Assembly: GCA_024697625.1 (NCBI GenBank)
Contig: JAILFJ010000034.1
Span: forward strand, 35,600 to 99,599
Length of the DNA: 64,000 nucleotides
DNA from: Oscillospiraceae bacterium
GTDB taxonomy: Bacteria > Bacillota > Clostridia > Oscillospirales > Oscillospiraceae
Direction: 5' to 3'
The notes under the pieces are model-generated. The model saw only the letters and a program-made list of their open reading frames with translations, was not told the origin of the DNA and did not search any database. The stretch's first letter is position 1, and each line of letters begins with the position of its first letter. Made by a program: the position numbers and the translations under genes. Of this stretch, positions 15,660 to 24,715 are shown piece by piece.

Positions 15660-18608
15660 TCAGTCCCGAGGCCGGCCGGTACCGAACCGCTCGCGGAGCC
15701 GGCCGACGGTCAGCTCCGGATCCAGACAGAGCTCCTCCAGAAGCGAGGCATACAGCCTGAGAAAAGCCCGCATCCGGTCTGGTGAATACAGATCCCTGTT
15801 AAAGTACAGCTCCAGCTCAACGCCGTCTGCGCCTTCCCACACATCCAGCTCGAGCGCTTCCTCCGCCTCCGCGTCCCCGCTCTCCAGCTGACGGAAGGCA
15901 AAGAGCAGGGGTTCATCGCTCAGGCTGCTCAGGTAATTCTGATGGACGAAACAGAGCGCCGGGGCCGTGAGCCCCTCCGCTCCCAGTCCGGCGGGCTCAT
16001 CGATGCTCCCATCCGGGAAGAACAGCCCGGATGCGCCTATCCCCCTGTCCCGCTGCCTTGCGGTCTCTCTGCAGAATGCTGCGGCGGGCATGTCGTCCGG
16101 AAGATCCTGACACAGGATCAGATCCTGCAGCATCAATCCGACGCGCCGCATGCTCTCCCGGTCTCTTCGGCCGTTCCAGGTCCAGGTGATCAGAACACGC
16201 CCGGCATGCCGGTAAAGGCCGAGCGTCAGAACCGCGAGCGCAGTGTACAGGGCGCTGACACTGACGCCGCAGCGTTTCGCAAGCAGGCTGACCTCCTTCG
16301 GAGCCGTCCTGAGAACCTGCTGTACCGCCGTGGCTTTGCCCGCCTCCGCCGCTGCGGCTCTGTCCGGCTCCGGCACTGCGACAAAATCCAGACCGCGGAG
16401 AAGAGCTTCCAGATACTCCTGCGTTCGGCGGGCTGCTCCGATGGCAGATACAGACGTGTGGGAGAGGAGAAAGGCCGGGTAGTCGTCCGGCTCAGGCAGC
16501 TCTCCTCTGTAGGCGGAAAGAATGTCCCGGATCAGAACGACAAGGGATTCCCCATCGCAGATGCTGTGGTGCGCGTTGAGCCAGAGGACGCAGCCACGCT
16601 CGGTCACAGACAGCCGGGCACGAAACAGGGGACTTCCGTCGGCGGAAAAAGGCGCGAGAAAGGACGCCTCCTCGGACCTGAGCGCAGCGTAATCCTGACA
16701 GACCGGCACAACGGGCGCCGGCATTCCGCCCGAGAACACCTGCACGGGTTGGCCATCCTTCAGCAGGATGCCGGTGGAGAGCGCACTGTGGGCCCGGACA
16801 GCCTGTTCGACTGCGCGGGCAAGTCGGCCGGGATCGGTTCCGGGCCTGAACAGTAGTTCGCCGGCAACGTTTCTTGCGACAAGGCTCAGCCCTTTCGGAG
16901 CGCGGCGGACATAGAGCATCTGATACGGCAGGAGAGGCAGCGGCCGGCATTCCGCGGTCTGCGGCTGTACGGCAGCCTGGAGCGCCCGGAGTTCGGCTGC
17001 CATCCGCCGCACCGTGCGGCACCGGTAAATACAGGCGATGTCGAGCCCAGGCAGCTCCGATTCCATCAGCAGCCGCATGGCCGTGAGGGAATCTCCGCCC
17101 AGCTCAAAAAAATCATCGTTGACGCCGGGGTCCTGCCCGTCAAGCTCCAGCGCTTTTGCCACTGCGCGGCACAGTGCCGCCTCGACCGGGCCTTCCGGCG
17201 CGACATAGGGGGCGGACAGGGCGTCCGGAAGGCTCAGACGGTCATAATCCAGCTTTCCGGCGGAGCTGAGAGGCAGAGCCGGCAGCTTCACGAAGACGGA
17301 CGGGATCATATAGGTCGGGAGGTATGCCTTCAGCCGCTCGCTGAGCACTGCGGCATCCGCACTCAGCTCCGTACCTGCGTAGAACAGACAGAGACAGTTC
17401 CTGCCGTGGAGGGAGAAGGGTTTTGCCGCAGCCTGTGAAACGGGAAAGGCTTTTTTGAAGGCCGACTCGACCTCTGCCGGATCGACGCGATTGCCATTGA
17501 GGTTAATCATCCTGTCCGTGCGGCCCAGTATGGTATAACAGCCGTCCGCATCCTGCCGCGCGAGATCACCGCTGACGAACCAGCGCTTTCCCCTGAGGAA
17601 TACGAACGGGGTCTGTTCCCGGTCGGAGACATAACCGCGGAAGAAGGGAAGGGCCGCGCAGAGGATCCCTTCGCGGTCGGTCTCCTCACCGGTTTCCGTG
17701 ATGAGGATGGCCTCGGTACCGGGAATCGGTCGGCCGACCGGCGTGTTGTCCATGGCGTGACCGAAGCGATAAAGGCATGCCGGGTGCCCGAACTCACTGG
17801 GGCCGTAGATGTTCATGGAATCACAGCGGTCGCTGCTCACCTGCGAAACAATCTCGCCCCCGACGAAGACGACACGGAGCGAAAGCCCGTCCTGCCGCTG
17901 CAGGACACGGGCAAGGGCAGGCGGCACGAAAGTGGCGGTGATGCCGCGTTTTTTCAGATAGCCGAGCAGGGCAGCCGGATCCCGTGTCATCTCCGGCGAG
18001 AGTACATGGATCGTGCCGCCGTCCTGCAGAAGCCCTACCGTGATATAGACGCCGCCGACGAAAACCTCCGGGATGATATGCCCGAACTGTGTGGGCATGT
18101 AAGGGTCGAGCATCCCGTGCGTGCCGGCGGAGATGCGCTCATAGATGCCGTACTCCTGCATGGCACCCTTCGGGGTACCGGTGCTGCCGGAGGTGTAGAT
18201 GATGAAGGCCAGATCGTGCGGTGCGCTGTCGGCCCACGCAGATTCGTCAAGGGCTTCAAAGCGCATGGCCTCCTGCCATCTGTCCACGGTGAACTCCAGG
18301 GCGCAGCGGCATTCCCGGACGGCATACCGGACGCGCTCCGTGCCCATGCTGTCCGCGAGACTGACCCAGGCCGCACCGGCCTTCATCATGGCAATGCGGG
18401 CGGCGATATGCTCCATGCCTTTCGGAAGCAGCAGCGCGACCACATCCTCAAGTCCGATCCCTCGGGTTTTCAGATAGGAGGCCACCCGGCCGGAGAGCTC
18501 GTTCAGGCTGCGGTAATCGGTGGTGCGCGCCCCATCGCGGTCAACGATGGCCGGACGTTCCGGAAAGCGCTGACAGGCGTCAGAGATCTGTTTTAAAAAA
18601 GCGATCAT
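15660..18608 (-). CDS. Single-module nonribosomal peptide synthetase, A-PCP-C architecture
   Basis: A 982-residue protein with three domains in order. The adenylation domain (about 10-465) shows YTSGSTGTPKG (138-148), IYGPSE (267-272), SGDL (346-349), GRTDR (362-366) and the catalytic Lys452 in SAGKLDY. The carrier domain (about 472-545) has DFFELGGDSLTAMRLL with the phosphopantetheine Ser507. The condensation-like domain (about 555-960) keeps the active-site HHSICDG (680-686). It would activate an amino or aryl acid, load it on the carrier and join it to an amine. There is no thioesterase or second module, so the condensation domain may release the product as an amide. The start at 18608 has GGGAGAG upstream. 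The substrate cannot be read by eye. Confidence 0.92.
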   Translation of the reverse strand: MIAFLKQISDACQRFPERPAIVDRDGARTTDYRSLNELSGRVASYLKTRGIGLEDVVALLLPKGMEHIAARIAMMKAGAAWVSLADSMGTERVRYAVRECRCALEFTVDRWQEAMRFEALDESAWADSAPHDLAFIIYTSGSTGTPKGAMQEYGIYERISAGTHGMLDPYMPTQFGHIIPEVFVGGVYITVGLLQDGGTIHVLSPEMTRDPAALLGYLKKRGITATFVPPALARVLQRQDGLSLRVVFVGGEIVSQVSSDRCDSMNIYGPSEFGHPACLYRFGHAMDNTPVGRPIPGTEAILITETGEETDREGILCAALPFFRGYVSDREQTPFVFLRGKRWFVSGDLARQDADGCYTILGRTDRMINLNGNRVDPAEVESAFKKAFPVSQAAAKPFSLHGRNCLCLFYAGTELSADAAVLSERLKAYLPTYMIPSVFVKLPALPLSSAGKLDYDRLSLPDALSAPYVAPEGPVEAALCRAVAKALELDGQDPGVNDDFFELGGDSLTAMRLLMESELPGLDIACIYRCRTVRRMAAELRALQAAVQPQTAECRPLPLLPYQMLYVRRAPKGLSLVARNVAGELLFRPGTDPGRLARAVEQAVRAHSALSTGILLKDGQPVQVFSGGMPAPVVPVCQDYAALRSEEASFLAPFSADGSPLFRARLSVTERGCVLWLNAHHSICDGESLVVLIRDILSAYRGELPEPDDYPAFLLSHTSVSAIGAARRTQEYLEALLRGLDFVAVPEPDRAAAAEAGKATAVQQVLRTAPKEVSLLAKRCGVSVSALYTALAVLTLGLYRHAGRVLITWTWNGRRDRESMRRVGLMLQDLILCQDLPDDMPAAAFCRETARQRDRGIGASGLFFPDGSIDEPAGLGAEGLTAPALCFVHQNYLSSLSDEPLLFAFRQLESGDAEAEEALELDVWEGADGVELELYFNRDLYSPDRMRAFLRLYASLLEELCLDPELTVGRLRERFGTGRPRD

Positions 18609-18701
18609 GTGTCTTCTCTCCCGTCTTCTGCCTGCACACTCCAAATGTGCCGGAAGCCGTCATTCTGTGCGCTCGCGCGGTCTCAGGGCGGCGATGTGGC
18701 C

Positions 18702-18730
18702 ATTATAGCATAAGCTGATTCTTTTTTAAA
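18702..18730 (-). promoter_or_regulatory. Promoter of the NRPS gene
   Basis: Minus-strand consensus TATAAT (18707-18702) with TTTAAA (18730-18725) 17 bases upstream, about 95 bases before the NRPS start. The -35 lies in a larger inverted repeat, GCTGATT (18714-18720) and AATCAGC (18738-18744), which could be an operator. Confidence 0.6.
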
Positions 18731-18744
18731 GAAAAACAATCAGC
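18714..18744. repeat. Inverted repeat overlapping the NRPS promoter
   Basis: GCTGATT (18714-18720) and AATCAGC (18738-18744) are perfect inverted copies flanking an A/T-rich centre that contains the -35 element of the NRPS gene. It may be a regulator site or a terminator-like hairpin. The rest of the 18609-19036 intergenic stretch holds further small hairpins (18787-18808, 18966-18988) and the kinase promoter, but no gene. Confidence 0.5.
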
Positions 18745-18882
18745 CTGTCCGCAGCCGAGGATGAGCAGGCGGGCTGCGGGCAGAAAGGCAGGAGCTTCCG
18801 CCTCCTGCGGAAACTGCACACCGGTCTCTCAGACAGTCCCTTCGGCCCCGGAGCCATTCCTGGCATAACAATGGATATCTGC

Positions 18883-18911
18883 TTGAAATCATGCGGCAAT
18901 CATAGTACAAT
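18883..18911 (+). promoter_or_regulatory. Promoter of the hybrid sensor kinase operon
   Basis: TTGAAA (18883-18888), a 17-base spacer and TACAAT (18906-18911). The leader of about 120 bases contains a 9-base-pair hairpin (18966-18974 with 18980-18988). Confidence 0.65.
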
Positions 18912-19036
18912 TGCACTGCGCGAGAAGGAAAAGACACATACAGAAAAGGGCAGACCCGCTCTGCAGCTCAGGGACTGTTTCCCTGAGCCCCTTGAAATGA
19001 CGTCCCATGAAGTATAAAAGGGCGGAAGGAGAACAG

Positions 19037-22000
19037 ATGATACCTTTCTTTGATAAACACGGCAGTGTTCCACTGCGCCGGCTGGTTTCACTCATTATAG
19101 CGATGCTCCTGATGAGCGGGATCCTGTCCGTCACGGCCTGTGCTGAGTCCGATAAGAGTACCGTCCGGGTAGGTTATTATGAAAACGAACTCTTTCAGGA
19201 GGGTGCGGAGGAGGGCGCGGCCAAGACAGGCTATGCCTACGAATACTACCGCAAGCTCTCCGAATACACCGGCTGGAGATACGAATATATCTACGGCAAC
19301 TTTGGCGAACTCTACCAGATGCTGCTGGACGGAGAGATTGATCTGCTGGCAGGCCTGGCCTGGAGAGAAGACCGCGCAGGGCAGATCGGCTATCCGACTG
19401 CCGTGATGGGCAGCGAGATCTATTATCTTGTGAAGCATGAGGAGAACCCGGACATCACAGCGGATCCGACAACGCTGAACGGATGCAGGATCGGCGTGCT
19501 GGAGAGCGCCATGGTCGACACGCTGAGACAGTATCTGGAAGACCGTCAGGTGAGTGCAGAGATCGTTGCCTTCAAAGACTACACAGAGCTGTTCCGGGCC
19601 TTTGACGCTCATACCATCGAAGTACTGGCAGCCGAAAGCGACGGAGCCCATGCCAGGGAGCACGCAGAGGTGCTGGGGGGATTCGGCTCATCGGACTACT
19701 ATCTGTGCGTCAATATCCGACGTCCGGAGCTTCTGGATACACTGAATACCGCACAGACGCGGCTCGCCGCAGAGGAGCCCAATTATCTGAATCTGCTCCG
19801 CGCCAAATACTTTTCCACCAGTGTTACGGCCAGGGCTTTTTCGCAGGCGGAGCGGGAATGGATGAACACACACACAGCGCTCCATGTGGGGTACCTGGAC
19901 CGCTATCTGCCCTACAGTGATACGGATGCCGGGGGAGAAGCGACCGGCATTGTCAGGGACATCATTCCGGCGATCCTTCAGACTTTGGAAATGCAGAATA
20001 TCAGTGTCACATACACCGGATACAGGAGCTACGACGACATGATCTCCGGAATCGCCGCCGGTGAAATCGATGCGGCCTTTCCTGTGGGCGGCGGACTGTA
20101 TTACGCCGAGGAAAACGGGATCTATCAGTCCAACGCAGTTTCCTCCTCTCCGGCGGAGCTGGTCTATAAAGGCGAATTCAGCGAAAAAACGACAGAACAT
20201 TTTGCGGTCAACGAAAACAACCGGATGCAGTATTACTTCGTACGGACGAATTATCCCGATGCGGAGATCACGTTTTATCCCTCCAGTGAAGAATGCCTGG
20301 ACGCCGTGCTTGCCGGAAAAGCCGGGTGCATGACGCTGAACGGACTGCGGGCCAATGACATTCTGCGCAACAGGCGATACGAGGACCTGTCCCTGCGCCA
20401 GACCAGCTACAATGACGCCAGATGCTTCGGCGTGGAGATCGGCAACGAGGGTCTGCTGAAGCTCCTGAACCGGGGAATCAATATTCTGGGCGGCGACTAC
20501 GCACAGAACATCTCCTACCGCTATACCGGCGGCCTGTATACCTACGACTTCACGGATGCGCTTATGGATCACATGGCGCTGGTCGGCACGGTCCTCCTGG
20601 TTGCGGCGCTGGTCGTTTTTCTGCTTGTACGGGATGTGAGGCGTACCCGGAGAGAGGTCAGGGAAAAAGAAGCGGCACGCATTGAGCTGGAAGAGAAAAA
20701 CAGAGAGCTCGCCCAAAGCCAGAAAGCCCTGTCTGACGCACTGGTCGCTGCGGAGCACGCCAACCATGCCAAGACCGCCTTCCTGAACAATATGTCCCAT
20801 GATATCCGCACCCCGATGAATGCCATCGTGGGCTTTACGGCGCTGGCGGCATCCCATATTGACAACAGGGAACAGGTGCAGGATTATCTCGGCAAAATCT
20901 CCGTGTCCAGCCAGCACCTGCTGTCCCTGATCAATGACGTACTTGACATGAGCCGGATCGAAAGCGGCAAGGTCACCATTGAGGAGAAGGATGTGCATCT
21001 GCCGGACGTGATCCATGACCTGCGGACTATTATTCAGTCGAGCATTGACTCCAAACAGATGGAGCTTTTCATCGACACCCAGGATGTCGTGCACGAGGAG
21101 ATCGTCACGGACAAGCTCCGGCTGAATCAGATCCTGCTGAACATCCTGTCCAATGCCATCAAGTTCACCCCTGCGGGCGGTACGATCAGCTTTCGCGTCA
21201 TCGAGAAACCCTCGCCTGCTGAGAAGCTTGCAAACTTTGAGTTTCGCATCAGGGACAACGGAATCGGCATGAGCGAGGAGTTCCAGAAGACGATTTTTGA
21301 AGCCTTTACCCGTGAAAAGACCAGCACGGTCAGCGGCATACAGGGGACCGGCCTCGGCATGGCGATTACGAAGAATATCGTCGACATGATGGGCGGCGTG
21401 ATCACCGTACATTCCACGGAAGGCAAGGGCAGCGAGTTTATCGTGGAACTCCCGTGCAGAATCAGCAGCGTATCCACAAAGTCTGAGCCGCTGCCGGAGC
21501 TGAAGGGACTGCGCGCGCTTGTGGCGGACGACGATACCCATACCTGCCTCTCCGTATGCTCGATGCTCCGCCAGATCGGCATGCGGCCCGACTGGACAAA
21601 CCGCGGAAAGGAAGCGGTGATCCGGGCCAGGGAGGCGGTTGAACAGGCGGATGAATTCCAGGTCTATATTATAGACTGGCTGATGCCGGATCTGAACGGG
21701 ATCGAAACCGTGCGGAGAATCCGTAAGGTGATCGGCAACAGCGTTCCGATCATCATCCTGACCGCATACGACTGGGCCGACATCGAGGAAGAGGCCAGAG
21801 AGGCGGGGGTAACCGCCTTCTGCTCGAAACCGCTGTTCATGTCGGGACTCAGAAATGTGCTGGCCCAGCCGTTTACGGCATCGAAGGACAGGCAGCCGGA
21901 GCCGTCGGAAGAGACCCCGGATTTCAGCGGCAAACGCGTGCTGCTGGCAGAGGATAACGCGATGAACCAGATGATCGCAGAGAATATCCTGAGCAGTGTC

Positions 22001-22306
22001 GGATTTGCCGTTGAGATCGCCTGTGACGGCACGGAGGCTGTGGAAAAAGTGAAATCCGCGCCTGCCGGGTATTATGACCTGATCCTGATGGATATTCAGA
22101 TGCCGAAAATGGACGGCCATGAAGCGGCGAAACAGATCCGGGCTCTTGAGGACAGACAGAAGGCCGGTATTCCCATTGTGGCCGTGACCGCAAACGCTTT
22201 TGAAGAAGACCGGAAAGCCGCGCTGGAGACGGGAATGAACGGACATCTGGCAAAACCGTATGACATTCCCACCATCATGGCAACACTGCAGACGCTGCTG
22301 AAGTGA
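19037..22306 (+). CDS. Hybrid sensor histidine kinase with two periplasmic-binding-like sensor domains and two receiver domains
   Basis: A 1089-residue membrane kinase. A signal or anchor segment (about 15-35) precedes two extracellular solute-binding-like domains (about 42-260 and 265-500), the first opening with STVRVGYYEN and the second with ALHVGYLDRYLPYS. A transmembrane helix (about 512-532) and coiled coil follow, then HisKA with SHDIRTP (phospho-acceptor His588), HATPase with ILSNAIKFTPAGG and GTGLGMAI, and two receivers with phospho-acceptors Asp880 and Asp1019. There is no DNA-binding output. ATG 19037 is chosen over 19007 because AAGGAG precedes it. The stop overlaps the next gene by 4 bases, so signalling may feed the LRR/VWA/MoxR products. 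Confidence 0.94.
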   Translation: MIPFFDKHGSVPLRRLVSLIIAMLLMSGILSVTACAESDKSTVRVGYYENELFQEGAEEGAAKTGYAYEYYRKLSEYTGWRYEYIYGNFGELYQMLLDGEIDLLAGLAWREDRAGQIGYPTAVMGSEIYYLVKHEENPDITADPTTLNGCRIGVLESAMVDTLRQYLEDRQVSAEIVAFKDYTELFRAFDAHTIEVLAAESDGAHAREHAEVLGGFGSSDYYLCVNIRRPELLDTLNTAQTRLAAEEPNYLNLLRAKYFSTSVTARAFSQAEREWMNTHTALHVGYLDRYLPYSDTDAGGEATGIVRDIIPAILQTLEMQNISVTYTGYRSYDDMISGIAAGEIDAAFPVGGGLYYAEENGIYQSNAVSSSPAELVYKGEFSEKTTEHFAVNENNRMQYYFVRTNYPDAEITFYPSSEECLDAVLAGKAGCMTLNGLRANDILRNRRYEDLSLRQTSYNDARCFGVEIGNEGLLKLLNRGINILGGDYAQNISYRYTGGLYTYDFTDALMDHMALVGTVLLVAALVVFLLVRDVRRTRREVREKEAARIELEEKNRELAQSQKALSDALVAAEHANHAKTAFLNNMSHDIRTPMNAIVGFTALAASHIDNREQVQDYLGKISVSSQHLLSLINDVLDMSRIESGKVTIEEKDVHLPDVIHDLRTIIQSSIDSKQMELFIDTQDVVHEEIVTDKLRLNQILLNILSNAIKFTPAGGTISFRVIEKPSPAEKLANFEFRIRDNGIGMSEEFQKTIFEAFTREKTSTVSGIQGTGLGMAITKNIVDMMGGVITVHSTEGKGSEFIVELPCRISSVSTKSEPLPELKGLRALVADDDTHTCLSVCSMLRQIGMRPDWTNRGKEAVIRAREAVEQADEFQVYIIDWLMPDLNGIETVRRIRKVIGNSVPIIILTAYDWADIEEEAREAGVTAFCSKPLFMSGLRNVLAQPFTASKDRQPEPSEETPDFSGKRVLLAEDNAMNQMIAENILSSVGFAVEIACDGTEAVEKVKSAPAGYYDLILMDIQMPKMDGHEAAKQIRALEDRQKAGIPIVAVTANAFEEDRKAALETGMNGHLAKPYDIPTIMATLQTLLK

Positions 22307-23295
22307 GAGGTCCGCCGAATTTTGAAACGATCAGGGGACTTACAAACTGGCGTCTCACCATACGCCGGGGAGACAGCGGTATCAGCATCCTGCGGGCCCT
22401 GACCTGCGATCGGGAGGCCATCCTGCCGGACGAACTGTTCGGACAGCCGGTGACAGAGCTGAAGGATCATGCGCTCGCTGCGGGCGCGGCACCCGTGGAA
22501 GGGGAAGAAGTACATATTCTCGGCGGGGCGGAGACAGACGACTGGGACAACCGGAATATTACGGAGCTGAGCCTACCGCGCCCGGTTCAGCAGATCGGCA
22601 GCTATGCCTTTATGAATCTCCAGTCCATGGAGACACTCCGCTTCTACGACGATCTGCGCTCCACCGGAAGCGCGAGCTTCATGAACTGCCGCAGCTTCTC
22701 ACGCCTGGAGCTCAGACGTACCGGCCGCCGACAGGGGCCGGCGCTGGCGCTGATCGTCCGGAGTATCCAGCAGGAACTGGAAGTGACGGTTTATGAGACA
22801 GACGGGAATGTGCTGCGCCTCATCTTTCCGGAGTATCTTGAAAGCTACACCGAGAACAACGCCGCCCACCACTTCGAGCTCAGAATCCTGGGCGGGGGCT
22901 ATCCCTACCATGCCGTCTTCCGAGACAGGACGCTTCTGCTCGCAGACTACGACGCGCTCTGGCCCGCCTATCTCGCGCAGGAGCACGACGAGGAGAGCGC
23001 ACTGCGGCTGGCCTACAGCCGCTTTCGCTATCCGGGCGGCCTGAGTGAGAGGGCAGGGAAGCGGTATGCGGACTATCTCCGCGCGAACATGGACCGGGCG
23101 CTGTCCGCCGCCCTGCGGGAAAAGGACATGCAGGGGCTGAGACTGCTGCTGGAGCTCGGAGACCCTGCAGCGGAGACCCTGGACGGGGCGCTCGCGGAGT
23201 CCCGCAGGCTGCAGATGACCGAGGCCACAGCCATCCTGCTGGAAAAGCGCCATGTGCGCCCTGTCGCAGGCAGAATGAGAAGCTTCGACCTGTGA
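22303..23295 (+). CDS. BspA-like leucine-rich repeat protein, cytoplasmic
   Basis: A 330-residue protein with no signal peptide. Residues of about 80-145 hold degenerate BspA-type repeats (ELSLPRPVQQIGSYAFMNLQS, read as SLPxxVxxIGxYAF, then the matching TLRFYDDLRSTGSASFMNC). The second half is helical, and its end (LRLLLELGDPAAETLDGAL, AESRRLQMTEATAILLEK) resembles ankyrin-like helix pairs. It begins with GTG at 22303 inside the kinase stop codon (GTGA overlap) and so is probably translated by coupling. It precedes the VWA and MoxR genes, a trio seen together in many Clostridia, where it may act as a substrate or scaffold of the ATPase. The function is unproven. Confidence 0.7.
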   Translation: MRGPPNFETIRGLTNWRLTIRRGDSGISILRALTCDREAILPDELFGQPVTELKDHALAAGAAPVEGEEVHILGGAETDDWDNRNITELSLPRPVQQIGSYAFMNLQSMETLRFYDDLRSTGSASFMNCRSFSRLELRRTGRRQGPALALIVRSIQQELEVTVYETDGNVLRLIFPEYLESYTENNAAHHFELRILGGGYPYHAVFRDRTLLLADYDALWPAYLAQEHDEESALRLAYSRFRYPGGLSERAGKRYADYLRANMDRALSAALREKDMQGLRLLLELGDPAAETLDGALAESRRLQMTEATAILLEKRHVRPVAGRMRSFDL

Positions 23296-23347
23296 AACGG
23301 GTGCAGCGCCGCCGTGAAGAGAGCAAGGGAGTGCAGAGAACAGGGGC

Positions 23348-24706
23348 ATGAACAACGACAAAAACCTTTCGTCGGTCGGGCAGGATATACTGCTGTCGGG
23401 CCGGACGCAGCTCTGCATGGTGATGCCCTATCTGAGCGGAGAACTGTGTGCTCTGGTCCCGGCACCGGGGGATGAGATCACGGTAAGCGCCGCCACAGAC
23501 GGAGAAACGCTCTATTACAACGCCTCCTTCCTGGCATCAGGCTTCCTGAGAAGTGAGCGCTTTTCGCCGCGGCTTACAATGCATATGATGCTTCACTGTC
23601 TGTTTCGCAATCTGGCGAAGCGCCGGGGCCGGGACACCGCGCTCTGGGATCTGGCCTGCGATGCTGCGGTGGAGAGCGTCATCGATTCGCTTCCGTATAC
23701 CTGCCTGCACCAGCGCACTGCCCCTGCCCGGGATCTGTTTCTTGCGGAATGCCGCCGCGAGATGAAGGTCCTGAACGCCGAGAGCATCTACCGCAAGCTC
23801 CTCCGGGACCGCCTGCCTGCCTACCGGATTGCGAATCTCCAGCGCCTGTTTGTCATGGATGACCACGGTCTCTGGGATCTGGAGGATAAACAGGAGCGGG
23901 AGCGCAGCGAGCGGCAGGATCAGCGCTGGCAGGACGCGGCATCCCGCTCAAAGACGGCAATGGACAGTCTGGTATCCGACCGGGGGACGGGCGGTGAGAA
24001 TCTCACGGAACAGCTCGCCGTCGCAGCCAGGGACGACGTGGATTACCGTAAATTCCTGCGGCGCTTCGCCGCTCCGCGCGAGATTCTGCGTGCGGACCCG
24101 AATGCCTTTGACTATATCTATTACACCTACGGTCTGCAGCGTTACGGCAACATGCCGCTCATCGAAGCGCCGGAAACCCGGGAGGAAAAACGCATTGAGG
24201 ATTTTGTCATCGCCATCGACACGTCCATGTCCACCTCCGGCGCCCTGGTGAGACAGTTTCTGGCCAGCACCTACGCCATCCTGCGCTCTGCCGACACCTT
24301 CACCCGCAAGCTGAACATCCATATCCTGCAGTGCGACGACCGGCTGCGCTCAGACCGGAAAATCACGAGCCTGGAGGAACTGCGGCGCTATATGGAGGAC
24401 CTGACCCTGTCAGGCGGCAGCGCCACGGATTTCCGCCCGGTGTTTGAGCATGTGGATGCTCTGCTCGCTTCGGGAAGCTTCAGCAGCCTGAGAGGCCTTT
24501 TATACTTCACGGACGGGATGGGGATCTATCCGACGAAGCGTCCGGACTACGAAACGGCGTTCATCCTGCTGGAGGAACCGCCCCTCTCTGTCAGAATCCC
24601 GTCATGGGCCATCCGCATCATGCCGTCTCTGCCATGGAAAAAGCCGCATAAGAGCTTTGACGACTTCTGGCAGGAAGAGATCCTGCAGGAACTGCCCGAA
24701 CTGTGA
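23348..24706 (+). CDS. VWA-like domain protein of a MoxR-type pair (DUF2201-like)
   Basis: A 452-residue cytoplasmic protein. The N-terminal part (about 1-180) has the MHMMLHCLFRNLAKRR and DLACDAAVESVID text of the putative metallopeptidase-like region found in DUF2201 proteins; the linker (180-280) is charged. The C-terminal VWA domain carries a metal-ion-dependent adhesion site: DTSMSTSG (DxSxS), GGSATDF (Thr) and FTDGMG (Asp). Such proteins work with MoxR AAA ATPases in metal insertion or protein remodelling. RBS evidence is weak (AGGGGC before ATG 23348). It is 10 bases upstream of the MoxR gene. Confidence 0.88.
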   Translation: MNNDKNLSSVGQDILLSGRTQLCMVMPYLSGELCALVPAPGDEITVSAATDGETLYYNASFLASGFLRSERFSPRLTMHMMLHCLFRNLAKRRGRDTALWDLACDAAVESVIDSLPYTCLHQRTAPARDLFLAECRREMKVLNAESIYRKLLRDRLPAYRIANLQRLFVMDDHGLWDLEDKQERERSERQDQRWQDAASRSKTAMDSLVSDRGTGGENLTEQLAVAARDDVDYRKFLRRFAAPREILRADPNAFDYIYYTYGLQRYGNMPLIEAPETREEKRIEDFVIAIDTSMSTSGALVRQFLASTYAILRSADTFTRKLNIHILQCDDRLRSDRKITSLEELRRYMEDLTLSGGSATDFRPVFEHVDALLASGSFSSLRGLLYFTDGMGIYPTKRPDYETAFILLEEPPLSVRIPSWAIRIMPSLPWKKPHKSFDDFWQEEILQELPEL

Positions 24707-24715
24707 GGTACCGAC

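Noticed and set aside
19688..22246. Long minus-strand open frame opposite the sensor kinase
   Set aside because: GC-rich codon bias leaves stop-free frames on the opposite strand. The translation has no family motif, no binding site, and lies exactly opposite a well-supported gene. The same applies to 51697-54408, 59204-61942, 45247-47244, 42270-43673 and 13614-14576 on the minus strand.
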